This document shows positions 52,606 through 60,974 of a stretch of DNA of 64,000 bases, piece by piece (position 1 is the first letter of the stretch; every line of letters begins with the position of its first letter). The notes below the pieces were generated by a model that had not been told where the DNA came from, made no database searches, and saw only the letters and a list, made by a program, of their open reading frames with translations. A program made the translations under genes and the position numbers. Source of the DNA: Tardibacter chloracetimidivorans. GTDB taxonomy: Bacteria; Pseudomonadota; Alphaproteobacteria; Sphingomonadales; Sphingomonadaceae. The DNA lies in NCBI RefSeq assembly GCF_001890385.1, contig NZ_CP018221.1, positions 2,281,501-2,345,500 of the forward strand, given 5' to 3'.

Positions 52606-53176
52606 CATTCGCGGGTCGGCGACGCCGCTGCTGGACTGGGGCGACCAGCTTCGCGCCGGCAAGCAGCGGCGCCGGATCCTCGGTCGCCGCATCGCGATCA
52701 CCGGCATCGGCATATTCCTCCTCGGGCTGACAATGGCGTTTCCGCCGGCGCCGCGGCTTGTGTGGAATGCCAGCGCCAGTGCGCCGATCGGTCTCTATGC
52801 CGTGACCCCGGGCGCACCCGTCGATGCCGGCGACATGGTCATCGCCCGCGTGCCCGATCCCTGGCGGATGATGGCGGCGCAGCGGCGCTACATTCCCGCC
52901 AATGTGCCGTTGGTGAAACGCGTCGCCGCGGTGGCAGGCGACGAGGTCTGCGCGCTCGGCCAGGAAATCTTCGTCAATGGAAAATGGGTGGTCGAGCGCC
53001 GTCTGGCCGACGCCAAGGGGCGGCCGATGAAATGGTGGAACGGCTGCGTGCGGTTGCGCGGCCGCCAGCTCTTCCTGCTCATGTCGGATAGCCCCGCATC
53101 GTTCGATGGCCGGTATTTCGGCGTGACCGAAGGCGGACTCGTGGTGGGCAAGGCGCGGTTGCTATGGGCGCGCTGA
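52592..53176 (+). CDS. traF: S26 family signal peptidase, conjugal transfer TraF type
   Basis: A 194-aa inner-membrane serine peptidase. One transmembrane segment lies at about residues 33-55 (AITGIGIFLLGLTMAF), the nucleophilic Ser is in NASASAPIGLY near residue 65, and the general-base Lys is in PLVKRVAAVAGD near residue 106, with SDSPASFDGRYFG at the C-terminus. TraF processes and cyclises TrbC pilin in related systems, but trbC is missing here. Overlaps at both ends (14 and 13 bp) show a tight operon with the HTH and transglycosylase genes. Confidence 0.88.
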   Translation: MTRRDIRGSATPLLDWGDQLRAGKQRRRILGRRIAITGIGIFLLGLTMAFPPAPRLVWNASASAPIGLYAVTPGAPVDAGDMVIARVPDPWRMMAAQRRYIPANVPLVKRVAAVAGDEVCALGQEIFVNGKWVVERRLADAKGRPMKWWNGCVRLRGRQLFLLMSDSPASFDGRYFGVTEGGLVVGKARLLWAR

Positions 53177-53772
53177 CCCGGCTGCTTCCGGCCATCCTGC
53201 TGCTGACCGCCGTACCCGCCAAGGCCGACGAGGTCGGGCGCTGGCGACCGATGATCGAGGAGGCGTCGACCCGGTTCGGCATCCCGACGAGCTGGATCGA
53301 GCGCGTGATGCGGGCCGAAAGCCGGGGGTATACGACGCTGAACGGCCGCCCCATCCGGAGCCGTGCCGGGGCGATGGGCCTCATGCAGCTCATGCCCGCG
53401 ACCTGGACGGACATGCGCGCGCGCCTTGGATTGGGCAGCAACCCCGACGATCCGCGTGACAACATCCTCGCGGGCACCTTCTTCCTCCGGCTGATGTACG
53501 ACCGGTTTGGCTATCCCGGGCTGTTCGGCGCCTACAATGCCGGGCCTGGAGCCTATGCCGCCTTCCTGGCGGGGCGCCGACACCTTCCCGGCGAGACCGT
53601 CGCCTATCTCGGCACTGTCGGCGGCGCGGCACGGGGTGATCCACCGGCATCACAACCGGCGACGCAACCGTCGGTGTTCGTGGTTCGCCGGGACTCCGCT
53701 GGGGACCAACAGCCATCAGTCCCGGACGAAGGACCATCGGTGCTGTTCGCTGTCCGGAAGGTCGTGCCATGA
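53164..53772 (+). CDS. Lytic transglycosylase (SLT domain)
   Basis: A 202-aa exported protein: a signal peptide ending PAKA near residue 20, the catalytic Glu in ERVMRAESRGY near residue 45, RAGAMGLMQLMPATW near residue 75, and NILAGTFFLRLMYDRFG and GAYNAGPGAY motifs. It opens peptidoglycan for the mating-pair channel, like VirB1/TrbN. The ~50 C-terminal residues are low-complexity. It overlaps traF by 13 bp. The 198-bp gap to the next gene contains a CCAATTTTC / GAAAATCGG hairpin at 53853-53873. Confidence 0.88.
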   Translation: MGALTRLLPAILLLTAVPAKADEVGRWRPMIEEASTRFGIPTSWIERVMRAESRGYTTLNGRPIRSRAGAMGLMQLMPATWTDMRARLGLGSNPDDPRDNILAGTFFLRLMYDRFGYPGLFGAYNAGPGAYAAFLAGRRHLPGETVAYLGTVGGAARGDPPASQPATQPSVFVVRRDSAGDQQPSVPDEGPSVLFAVRKVVP

Positions 53773-53970
53773 TCGTGGGCGTTGGAGGGGCTCGTCTCGA
53801 CAGGCCCAGCATGACGGCTGCCGAAGCGGCTCTCAAGGCCCGTGGGTACCCCCCAATTTTCTGGGAAAATCGGTGCCCCCCACGTCCGCTTCGCGGCGCT
53901 GACACCCACTCCGCCACCCGTCTCCGGACAGCTGTTCTCGATGAGGAGAACAGAAGCGAAGGAGATGATC

Positions 53971-54327
53971 ATGGGCATGTTTCAACCCATTTCGGTGGCG
54001 TCGGATCGCGTGATGGCGGCGCTGGTTTCGGGGCTGGAGATCGAGTTCGGTCACGGTGCCGGGGAGGCTTTGGCGCATCGGTTTCTGGAAGCGGAGGGGA
54101 GCGATTTCCTCTGGGATGCACGGGAGCAGGAGCGCTGGATCGGCGCCTATGAGAGCACCGACGATGACGAAATCGACCTGGATCGGGTTCGGATTTTCGG
54201 GCGACTGCTCGGCAGATGGTTCGTCGCTGTGATGATCGTCGATGGCGATGGCAATGCGCACGGAGTGATGGGCAAGCGGGAGTTCGGGCGGCGGAAACAG
54301 GCGCTGGCGGCATTCGCGGATGCCTGA
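53971..54327 (+). CDS. Conserved hypothetical protein between transglycosylase and relaxase
   Basis: A 118-aa acidic protein (FQPISVASDRVMAALVSGLEIEFGHG; DDDEIDLDRVRIFGRLLGRWFVAVMI). AAGGAG lies 7 bases before the ATG at 53971; an in-frame ATG at 53941 is less likely. I do not recognise a named domain. Its position next to the relaxase gene suggests an element-specific function. Confidence 0.6.
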   Translation: MGMFQPISVASDRVMAALVSGLEIEFGHGAGEALAHRFLEAEGSDFLWDAREQERWIGAYESTDDDEIDLDRVRIFGRLLGRWFVAVMIVDGDGNAHGVMGKREFGRRKQALAAFADA

Positions 54328-54600
54328 GAATCTGCGCATTTCGGGCCGGGATGCGGTGCCAGGTTGGCATCGCGTCCCGGCCTCTATTTTGAGCCGAGGA
54401 TGGGGAGCCGGGCAGGAGGAAGGGGAAAAGCGAAAGCAAGAGAAAGGCACTGTCTCGCGACAGGTGCCAAGTGATTGTCTGCACATCGTTTTTTCGGGAG
54501 ACATGCTGCGGTTCGCGCGAGACATGCTCATCAGGAATGGTGAAAATCCGCCAATTTCAGCGTGGATTCGCGAGATTCGCGACCACAGCGACGGGCCGCG
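54328..54600. other. Structured interval upstream of relaxase, possible oriT
   Basis: The interval contains a long imperfect hairpin with GGCCGGGA/TCCCGGCC outer arms and TGCCA/TGGCA inner arms (54344-54382), a second hairpin with GGCAC...GTGCC arms near 54455, and two direct copies of GAGACATGCT at 54498-54507 and 54519-54528. Hairpins and short direct repeats just upstream of a relaxase gene are typical of transfer origins, but promoter or terminator roles are equally possible. Confidence 0.35.
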
Positions 54601-56265
54601 ATGAGCGACGACGACGAGTTCACGCCACGGCTGGGTCGGCAGCGCCAGCAGGGCGGCAAGCGCGCGCGCCGCTACCTCGGCCGCGTGGTCGGCGCGGCGA
54701 TCCGCTCGGCCGAGAAAGGGTCGATCAGGAGCCGTCGGTTCGACGGCAGCCGGATCGGCCGTGGCGCCAGCATGGGACGCCTGCTTTCCAGCCGCGATCG
54801 GTTCGGCGGGCTGCGCGCGCGGCGCGCGGTGGTGAAGACGCGCCTGGTCCGCATCGGCACCGAGGGGATGCCCGCCGCCCGCGCGCACCTGCGCTACATC
54901 CAGCGGGACGGCGTGACCCGCGAGGGCGCGCCGGGCGAGCTCTATTCGGCGGAGCGCGACACCGCGGACGGCAAGGCGTTCCTCCAGCGCTGCGATGGTG
55001 ACCGCCATCAGTTCCGCTTCATCGTCTCGGCCGAGGACGGCTCGGAATATCCCGATCTCAAGCCCTATATCCGCCGGCTGATGACTCAGATGGAAGCCGA
55101 CCTCGGCACCAGGCTCGACTGGGTCGCGGTCGACCATTTCAACACCGCCCATCCCCATACGCACATCATGCTGCGCGGCGTCGATGATACCGGCCAGAAT
55201 CTGATCATCGCCCGCGAGTATATCTCGCACGGCATCCGCGAGCGGGCGGCCGAGCTTGTGACGCTCGATCTCGGGCCGCGCACGCCCCAAGAAATCGAGG
55301 CGCGGCTTCGGCACGATATCGGCGAGGAACGAATGACCGCGATCGACCGGCGCCTGATCCGGTCGATGGATGCCGATCGGATGGTCACATCTGTGGACCG
55401 CGATCCTTTCCAGCAATCGCTTCGGGCTGGCCGATTGCAGAAGCTTGCGAGCATGGGGCTCGCCGAGAGCGTCGGCGGTGGCCGCTGGCAGCTCGCCGAA
55501 GATCTGGAGGAGACGCTGCGCATGCTTGGCGAGCGGGGCGACATCATCCGCACCATGCAGCGCGAACTGACGGCCCGGCATCTCCAGCGGCCGTGGCTCG
55601 GGCGGAGTCTGTTCGGGGCCGGGGAAACGGATCCGGAGCCCGTCGTCGGCCGGTTGATCGCGCGCGGCCTCGCCGACGAGCACAGTGACCGCCATTACCT
55701 GCTGGTCGACGGCATCGACGGTCACGCCCATTATGTCGACATCGGGCGCGGCGACGCCGTGCTGCCGATCCCGGAGGGCGCGATCGTCCGAGTGACGGCG
55801 CGGAGGATGGAAGTCAGGGAAGCCGATCGCGTCGTCGCCGACGTGGCGGTGGCAAACGGCGGACGATACTCCGTCGACCTGCATCTGCGGCACGACCCCT
55901 CGGCGACGCAGGCGTTCGCGGAAACCCATGTTCGACGGCTCGAGGCGATGCGGCGCGGTGGCGCGGGCGTCGAACGTGAGGCGGACGGGACTTGGTCGAT
56001 CCCGGCGGACCATGTCGATCGTGCGGCGGCCTACGAGGCGCGCCGCCATCGGGAGCAGCCGGTCGAAGTGGAGACCCTGTCAGCGCGACCCCTGGACCAG
56101 CTTCGTGAAGCTGATGCGGCAACCTGGGTCGATCGAGAGCTGGCATCACAGTCTCCGCTGCCGATCCGGGACGCCGGCTTCCACTGCGCCCGGCCCGACC
56201 GGCGAGGCCGAACTCGTCAACTATCGCGTTCGCGGCCGCTTCTATGTGGTCGATCGCATCTTTGA
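54601..56265 (+). pseudogene. DUF3363-type (VirD2-like) relaxase, 3' end replaced
   Basis: From ATG 54601 the first ~527 residues match a TraA/VirD2-type relaxase of the DUF3363 group: a basic N-terminus, LRYIQRDGVTREGAPGELYS, VDHFNTAHPHTHIMLRG as the metal-binding HxH motif, and a C-terminal ATWVDREL region. After DAGF at about 56181 the relaxase sequence stops and the DNA continues as trbG in the +1 frame; the frame reads 27 unrelated residues to a stop at 56265. Members of the family normally run to about 600-650 aa, so the end is lost. The catalytic N-terminal domain appears whole. Confidence 0.8.
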
Positions 56266-56362
56266 CGCCGCCGAGCTGAGGCTTGGCACCAGGAAGCAGC
56301 AGATCGTCCGCATCAACCGCGTTGCCGAGGGCGGCGCCGCGCGGAAGGGCAAGCGCTCATGA
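56180..56362 (+). pseudogene. trbG: trbG (VirB9-like) 3' fragment
   Basis: About 60 codons in the frame ending at 56362: EAELVNYRVRGRFYVVDRIFDAAELRLG then KQQIVRINR. This is the C-terminal beta-domain end of TrbG, the outer-membrane channel protein. No start codon or N-terminal domain exists. It overlaps the trbI ATG (ATGA), the normal trbG-trbI arrangement, which confirms the identity. The upstream junction to relaxase lies near 56181. Confidence 0.75.
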
Positions 56363-57561
56363 GCGAGTCCGTCATCCCTCCGGCGCCGAAGCTCGATCCC
56401 GAGACCTTGGCCATCCGGACCAAACCCGCCCGCGCAATCCGGTTTCGCCGGGGTGTCATCATCGCCATCGCCGCCTTGGGCTCGATCAGCCTGATGGCGG
56501 TGGCCTGGATCGCGTTGAAGCCGCGCGTGTTCAGCGCCGTTGCCGATCGTCAGGAACTGTCGGAACCGAGCAATCGGCCGTCGACCGACGCCCTGAATGG
56601 ATTGCCGGCGACCTATGGGGACGCGCCGAAACTCGGCCCACCGCTGCCGGGAGACCTTGGACGACCGATCCTCGAAAGCCAGCGCAGGATGGCGATGGAA
56701 ACCGGAACTGGCAGCGATCCATCGGCCCAGCAGGCAGCGCAGGAACGCGAGCGCCGGCTTGCAGAGCTTAAGGCCGCACGCGAGTCTGGGGTTCTGGTGC
56801 AGGGCCGCACGGCCTCCCCGCCGTCAGCCGCCCCCGACGTGTCGGGCACGCCAACGCCTACCCCGACGCCTGCCACAGGTCCGGCACTCGACCCCGATCG
56901 CGATCCGAACGCGCAGGGCCGCAAGGCTCAGTTCGTTGGTACGCTTGATCGTTTGGATGACGTCAACCCGCACACTCTGGCTGCCGCGCCGTCGCCCTAT
57001 CTGCTATCGGCCGGGAGCGTGATTTCGGCGAGCCTGATCACCGGTCTTCGTTCCGACCTCCCCGGTTTGGTCACGGCACAGGTGACTGCACAAGTGTTCG
57101 ATAGTCCCACCGGCCGCATCCTGCTCATTCCACAAGGGTCGCGGCTGATCGGCAACTACGACAGCGTCGTGGCGTTCGTCCAGAAGCGTGCGCTGATCGT
57201 CTGGCAGCGGATCGTGCTGCCCGATGGTAGCTCGATGAAGATCGACAATGTGCCGGCGACCGATGCGTCTGGATACGCGGGGCTGCAGGACAAGGTTGAT
57301 TTCCACACATGGGCACTGCTCAAAGGTGTCGCGCTCGCCACGTTGCTCGGGGTCGGTTCCGAGCTGACGGTTACGGGCGAAAGCGACCTGGTCCAGGCGA
57401 TCCGGGAGTCGACCCAGCAGAATGTGTCGCGCGCCGGCGATCAGCTCACATCGCGCAATCTCAACATCCAGCCGACGATCACGATCCGGCCCGGAGCGAC
57501 CGTCCGGCTGGTCGTCCACAAGGATCTCATTCTCGCGCCCTGGCGAGAGAAGGAGCGCTGA
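56359..57561 (+). CDS. trbI: TrbI/VirB10 family conjugal transfer protein
   Basis: A 400-aa protein with one N-terminal transmembrane segment (residues ~35-55, GVIIAIAALGSISLMAVAWIA), a proline-rich periplasmic linker, and a C-terminal VirB10 beta-barrel domain (SAGSVISASLITGLRSDLPG; PQGSRLIGNYDS; WQRIVLPDGSS; QPTITIRPGATVRLVVHKDL). It bridges inner and outer membrane in the mating channel. It is intact, but its partners TrbB-TrbF and most of TrbG are absent, so it should be without function here. Confidence 0.9.
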   Translation: MSESVIPPAPKLDPETLAIRTKPARAIRFRRGVIIAIAALGSISLMAVAWIALKPRVFSAVADRQELSEPSNRPSTDALNGLPATYGDAPKLGPPLPGDLGRPILESQRRMAMETGTGSDPSAQQAAQERERRLAELKAARESGVLVQGRTASPPSAAPDVSGTPTPTPTPATGPALDPDRDPNAQGRKAQFVGTLDRLDDVNPHTLAAAPSPYLLSAGSVISASLITGLRSDLPGLVTAQVTAQVFDSPTGRILLIPQGSRLIGNYDSVVAFVQKRALIVWQRIVLPDGSSMKIDNVPATDASGYAGLQDKVDFHTWALLKGVALATLLGVGSELTVTGESDLVQAIRESTQQNVSRAGDQLTSRNLNIQPTITIRPGATVRLVVHKDLILAPWREKER

Positions 57562-57562
57562 A

Positions 57563-57778
57563 ATGGCTGACCTCAGACTGCCCCAACTTCCCGATCGCAA
57601 TCCGGTCAAGCTCAGCATCGCTATCATGCCGGACCTTCATCAGGCTTTGAACGACTATGCCGCGCTTTACGCTCGGACCTACGGCCGCGACGAGCCAGTC
57701 ACCGAGCTGATTCCTGCCATGCTCGCTGCCTTCCTCGAAAGTGACAGGAGCTTTGCGCGAAACAGGACGAAGCTGTGA
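57563..57778 (+). CDS. DUF2274 family protein
   Basis: A 71-aa protein that always follows trbI in this type of element: LPDRNPVKLSIAIMPDLHQALNDYAALYARTYG then VTELIPAMLAAFLESDRSF. The fold looks like a small ribbon-helix-helix-type protein. Its start is 1 base after the trbI stop. The role is unknown. Confidence 0.85.
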   Translation: MADLRLPQLPDRNPVKLSIAIMPDLHQALNDYAALYARTYGRDEPVTELIPAMLAAFLESDRSFARNRTKL

Positions 57779-57781
57779 TTT

Positions 57782-57982
57782 ATGGCGCACAGCACTGATC
57801 GCCAGGCCGACGCCGTCCTCATCGAGCCTCTGACGGTCCGCATCTCCACGGCGGTCCAGCTCACCGGTATCAGCCGCTCGCGTCTCTATGAGCTGATCCA
57901 GTCCGGTGAGCTGGAAACTGTAAAGGTGGGTCGATCCACGCTGATCCCGTACAAAAGCCTGAAAGCCCTGACCGGCGTCTAG
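57782..57982 (+). CDS. Excisionase-like helix-turn-helix protein
   Basis: A 66-aa protein with an HTH_17-type domain (RISTAVQLTGISRSRLYELIQSGELETVKVGRSTLIPYKSL). The position next to the integrase and the size suggest a recombination directionality factor. Its stop codon and that of the convergent integrase share the tetranucleotide CTAG at 57979-57982. Confidence 0.8.
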   Translation: MAHSTDRQADAVLIEPLTVRISTAVQLTGISRSRLYELIQSGELETVKVGRSTLIPYKSLKALTGV

Positions 57983-59214
57983 CCTGGCGTGCCCCTACCT
58001 TTGCCGAAGTCCGGCCGCAGGATTTTCGCGCCGTCCCGCAGCTCGTCGAGATAGTCGGACCAGTGCTGCATCATGCGGACGCGTTCATCCCAATATTCAC
58101 CGCGGGTGTAAGCACGGCGCACCATCGAGGTGTCGAGGTGGGCGAGCTGCTTCTCGATGGCGTCCGGGTTCCAGATGCCCATCTCGTTGAGCAGGGTCGC
58201 GGCCATAGCCCGGAAGCCGTGCGCCGTCATTTCTTCCTGGCTGTAGCCCAGCCGGCGCAGTGCCGCGTTGATGGTGTTTTCCGACATGCACTGGCGAGGT
58301 GACCGGAATGACGGGAAAAGATACCTTCCGTCGCCGGTCAGCGGGTGAAGTTCTTCCAATAGCGCCAGCGCCTGTCGCGATAGCGATACGCGGTGCGGAC
58401 GGCGCATCTTCATCTTTTCCGCCGGGAGCGACCAGATGGCGGTTCGCATATCTATTTCCTCCCACTCCGCCTTGCGCAACTCGCCCGGACGGACGAACAG
58501 GTGGGGCGACAGCCGCAGAGCGATCGCGGTAATTTCATGTCCCGTATAACCGTCGATTGCGCGCAGCAGCCCGCCAGCCTCCTTGGGCGTCGTGATCGCG
58601 GCAAGATGCTGGACCTTCGGAGTAATGAGCGCGCCGCGCAGGTCGGCAGCGACATCGCGATCGGCCCGAGCAGTCGCGATTGCGTAGCGGAACACCCGAC
58701 TGAGCACGCTGCGCATCCGGCGCGCACTTTCGTAGCGACCGGTCGCTTCCACCTTGCGCAGGACGGCCAGCACCTCCTGCGGTGTGATTTTCGAGATCGG
58801 AAGGGCACCAATCATGGGATAGGCCATGCCAAGCAGCCAGCGAATCTTGTCGAGTGTGATCGGCGCGCGGCCCTCCCGTTCGTTCTTGGCGACCCATTCC
58901 TCTGCGATCGTCTTGAACGTGTTGTCGGCGGCGACCTTGCGTGCGAGCGTCTCAATCTTCTTCTCGGCGGAGGGATCAAGGCCGGCGGCGATCTGCTCCC
59001 GTGCCTTGTTAAGCTGTTGGCGCGCTGCCGCGATCCCGACTTCGGGCCAAGCACCGAAATAGAGCGTCTTTTGCCGGCCGAGGTGCCGGTAGTTCATTCG
59101 CCATAGCTTCGCGCCATTCGGCTGAACGAAAAGATACAAACCGTCGGAATCTGCCAGCTTGTAGGCCTTGTCCCGGGGCTTGGCGTTGGTGATCTGGATG
59201 TGATTCAGTGCCAT
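57979..59214 (-). CDS. Tyrosine-type site-specific integrase, P4-like
   Basis: A 411-aa integrase: N-terminal DUF4102 arm-binding domain (ITNAKPRDKAYKLADSDGLYLFVQPNGAKLWRMNYR), core-binding domain near residues 105-190, and a catalytic domain with Arg in HLFVRPGELRKAEW, HGFRAMAATLLNEMG (H-x-x-R) and the nucleophile Tyr in MVRRAYTRGEYWDER. The frame is open upstream through the tRNA, but ATG 59214 gives the family length. It lies next to the 3' end of tRNA-Thr, its likely attachment site. Confidence 0.92.
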   Translation of the reverse strand: MALNHIQITNAKPRDKAYKLADSDGLYLFVQPNGAKLWRMNYRHLGRQKTLYFGAWPEVGIAAARQQLNKAREQIAAGLDPSAEKKIETLARKVAADNTFKTIAEEWVAKNEREGRAPITLDKIRWLLGMAYPMIGALPISKITPQEVLAVLRKVEATGRYESARRMRSVLSRVFRYAIATARADRDVAADLRGALITPKVQHLAAITTPKEAGGLLRAIDGYTGHEITAIALRLSPHLFVRPGELRKAEWEEIDMRTAIWSLPAEKMKMRRPHRVSLSRQALALLEELHPLTGDGRYLFPSFRSPRQCMSENTINAALRRLGYSQEEMTAHGFRAMAATLLNEMGIWNPDAIEKQLAHLDTSMVRRAYTRGEYWDERVRMMQHWSDYLDELRDGAKILRPDFGKGRGTPG

Positions 59215-59390
59215 GATGGTGCCAGCTCCAAAGGGCTCACCGGCACCATCAAAAACACCATCATCTTGATGGTGCTGCCGATGGATTCGGGTGGATGAGC
59301 CCGGATTCCATTCGGCGATTTTCACTGAAAAAATGCTGGAAAACCAGCCGCTTGCTGGACGATTCCGGACGTTGCCGGAAAGGTCTCTGG

Positions 59391-59463
59391 TGCCGCTTAC
59401 AGGACTCGAACCTGTGACCCCCGCATTACGAATGCGATGCTCTACCAACTGAGCTAAAGCGGC
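59391..59463 (-). tRNA. tRNA-Thr (anticodon CGU)
   Basis: 73 nt without encoded CCA. Acceptor arms GCCGCTT / AAGCGGC with discriminator A, D arm GCTC...GAGC, anticodon stem TCGCA/TGCGG with loop TTCGTAA (anticodon CGT), a 5-base variable loop, and T arm ACAGG-TTCGAGT-CCTGT. The 3' end faces the integrase, so it is the probable attB of the element. I did not find a second copy of the tRNA 3' end in the window. Confidence 0.93.
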
Positions 59464-59629
59464 CTATAGGCTGCGGGCGCATAACAGTGCACGGGCGGCA
59501 AGACAAGCCTCTCTCGCTTGGCGCAGGCGCGGCCGGTCCCCGACAGGAAAACCGCCGCCTTAATCCTTTGGCAACCATGATGGGCCGATAACCGGCCGGT
59601 AGCATTAGGCTGATGTGATTGGGGGCTCG

Positions 59630-60931
59630 ATGGATCGCCTGGACCGTTCGGAAGTCGAACCGGCGGATGAAGTGCTGGAACTGACCGAACCAGCCTATGA
59701 CATACCACCCGAAATCGGCACCGATGAGCGCCGCATGCACGTGCGCGCCTATAATTACTGGGTTTCGCTGCTTCGCGGTCGCCCCTTCCCGTCGGTCGCC
59801 GATCTCGACCCCACCAGCCTCAACGACTTCGGCCCGCACAGCGTGCTGCTGGACTTCACGCGCGATCCCACGATTCCGTCCATCGCCTATGTCGGCCATG
59901 CCCTGCGCGAGGAAGGCGGCGTTGAAGTGCAGATGGCGACGATCGCCGATGTGCCCGCGCGGTCGCTCCTTTCCCGGCTGACCGATCATTATTTCCAGAT
60001 CATCGCCAATCGCGCGCCGATCGGCTTTGAGGCAGAGTTCGTCAACCTGCGCGGCAACAACACCATGTATCGCGGCATATTGATGCCGCTCTCCGCCGAT
60101 GGCAGCAGCATCGATTTCGTCTACGGAGTCATCAACTGGAAAGAGCTGGCGCAGGACGACATCGCCGCCCAGCTCACCGCCCAGATCAAGGGCTTCGGCG
60201 CGGAGCCGGCCGCGCCGCGTGCCGATGCGCAGGCTCCCATATGGGCTGACGGCCCGAGCGCATCAGTGCTGTCGACACTATCGGGGCCCGGGCCGTCGCA
60301 AGGCGCTGCCGACGAGGACGATGGGCTTGCCGACAGGCTCGCCACCGCGCGCGACGGCGCACAGGAAGCAAGCGTCGCCGCAGGCCGTTCGCGGGCCGCG
60401 CTCTACCGCGCGTTATCGCTTGCCTATGATTTTCATCTTGCAGCCGAGCAGGACCCGCAAGGCTATGCGGAGCTGCTGGAGGATGCGGGCATCGCCGTGC
60501 AGGCCCGCGCGCCGATGACGCCTGTCGTCAAGCTCGTGTTCGGCATGGATTACGACAAGACGCGGCTCACCGAATTTGCGGCCGCCCTCTCCTATGCGGC
60601 GCGCAACGGCGTGAAGCCGGGGCACCTCCAGGCTGTGCTCGAAGGCTATGAGGGCGGGCTGAAAGGCGTGGTCGCGGCCGAACGCGCCATGCGCCGCCCG
60701 GCCGAATCGGGTCGTCTGGCGCACAGCATCGAGGTGCGGCAATGGCTGCGCTCCGCCGCCCCCGCGGTGCATATCGATTTCGCGCCCGAAGGCGAGGAGG
60801 AGTTCGTCCTGCTGGTGGCGCGCCGCGACGCCACCGGGCTTTCGGTCATCGACAGCGTGCCGCACAATGCCGCGCTGGTGGAGCGGGCGCTGGTCGCAAT
60901 GACTTGCCCCCCCGCCGACAAGGACGCATAA
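59630..60931 (+). CDS. PAS domain-containing protein adjacent to NAD-glutamate dehydrogenase
   Basis: A 433-aa cytoplasmic protein. Residues ~30-170 look like a PAS-type sensory domain (DERRMHVRAYNYWVSLLRGRPFPSVADLDP; FDFVYGVINW-like end in SIDFVYGVINWKEL). The rest is helical and low in hallmark motifs (SRAALYRALSLAYDFHLAAEQDP), with a C-terminal RDATGLSVIDSVPHN segment. No kinase or cyclase domain is visible. The ATG at 59630 follows GGGGG; a GTG at 59615 is also possible. It precedes the glutamate dehydrogenase gene by 43 bp and is probably co-transcribed. Confidence 0.75.
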   Translation: MDRLDRSEVEPADEVLELTEPAYDIPPEIGTDERRMHVRAYNYWVSLLRGRPFPSVADLDPTSLNDFGPHSVLLDFTRDPTIPSIAYVGHALREEGGVEVQMATIADVPARSLLSRLTDHYFQIIANRAPIGFEAEFVNLRGNNTMYRGILMPLSADGSSIDFVYGVINWKELAQDDIAAQLTAQIKGFGAEPAAPRADAQAPIWADGPSASVLSTLSGPGPSQGAADEDDGLADRLATARDGAQEASVAAGRSRAALYRALSLAYDFHLAAEQDPQGYAELLEDAGIAVQARAPMTPVVKLVFGMDYDKTRLTEFAAALSYAARNGVKPGHLQAVLEGYEGGLKGVVAAERAMRRPAESGRLAHSIEVRQWLRSAAPAVHIDFAPEGEEEFVLLVARRDATGLSVIDSVPHNAALVERALVAMTCPPADKDA

Positions 60932-60974
60932 CAGCGCCTCCGGGTGCGTCTTTTCGGCCCCGGCGGAGTTGGTC

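Larger units (their letters stand above)
48717..59391. mobile_element. Decayed integrative and conjugative element next to tRNA-Thr
   Basis: The module order DUF736, HTH, TraF-type peptidase, transglycosylase, DUF3363-type relaxase, [gap], trbG end, trbI, DUF2274, excisionase-like, integrase, tRNA matches Trb-type elements of sphingomonads and other Alphaproteobacteria with the TraG coupling protein and trbB-trbF deleted. The right border is the tRNA 3' end. The left border is not fixed: it may be at the IS5 remnant, or the catabolic genes to the left may belong to the same island. Confidence 0.7.

Noticed and set aside
1-59390. Second copy of the tRNA-Thr 3' end as the distal attachment site
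   Set aside because: On reading I found no matching direct repeat of the T-arm/acceptor sequence; a resemblance at ~12910 is only a few bases inside a coding gene.
57979-59448. Integrase reading frame extended to 489 aa through the tRNA gene
   Set aside because: The extra N-terminal residues come from translating the tRNA-Thr and its flank; ATG 59214 gives the normal family length.
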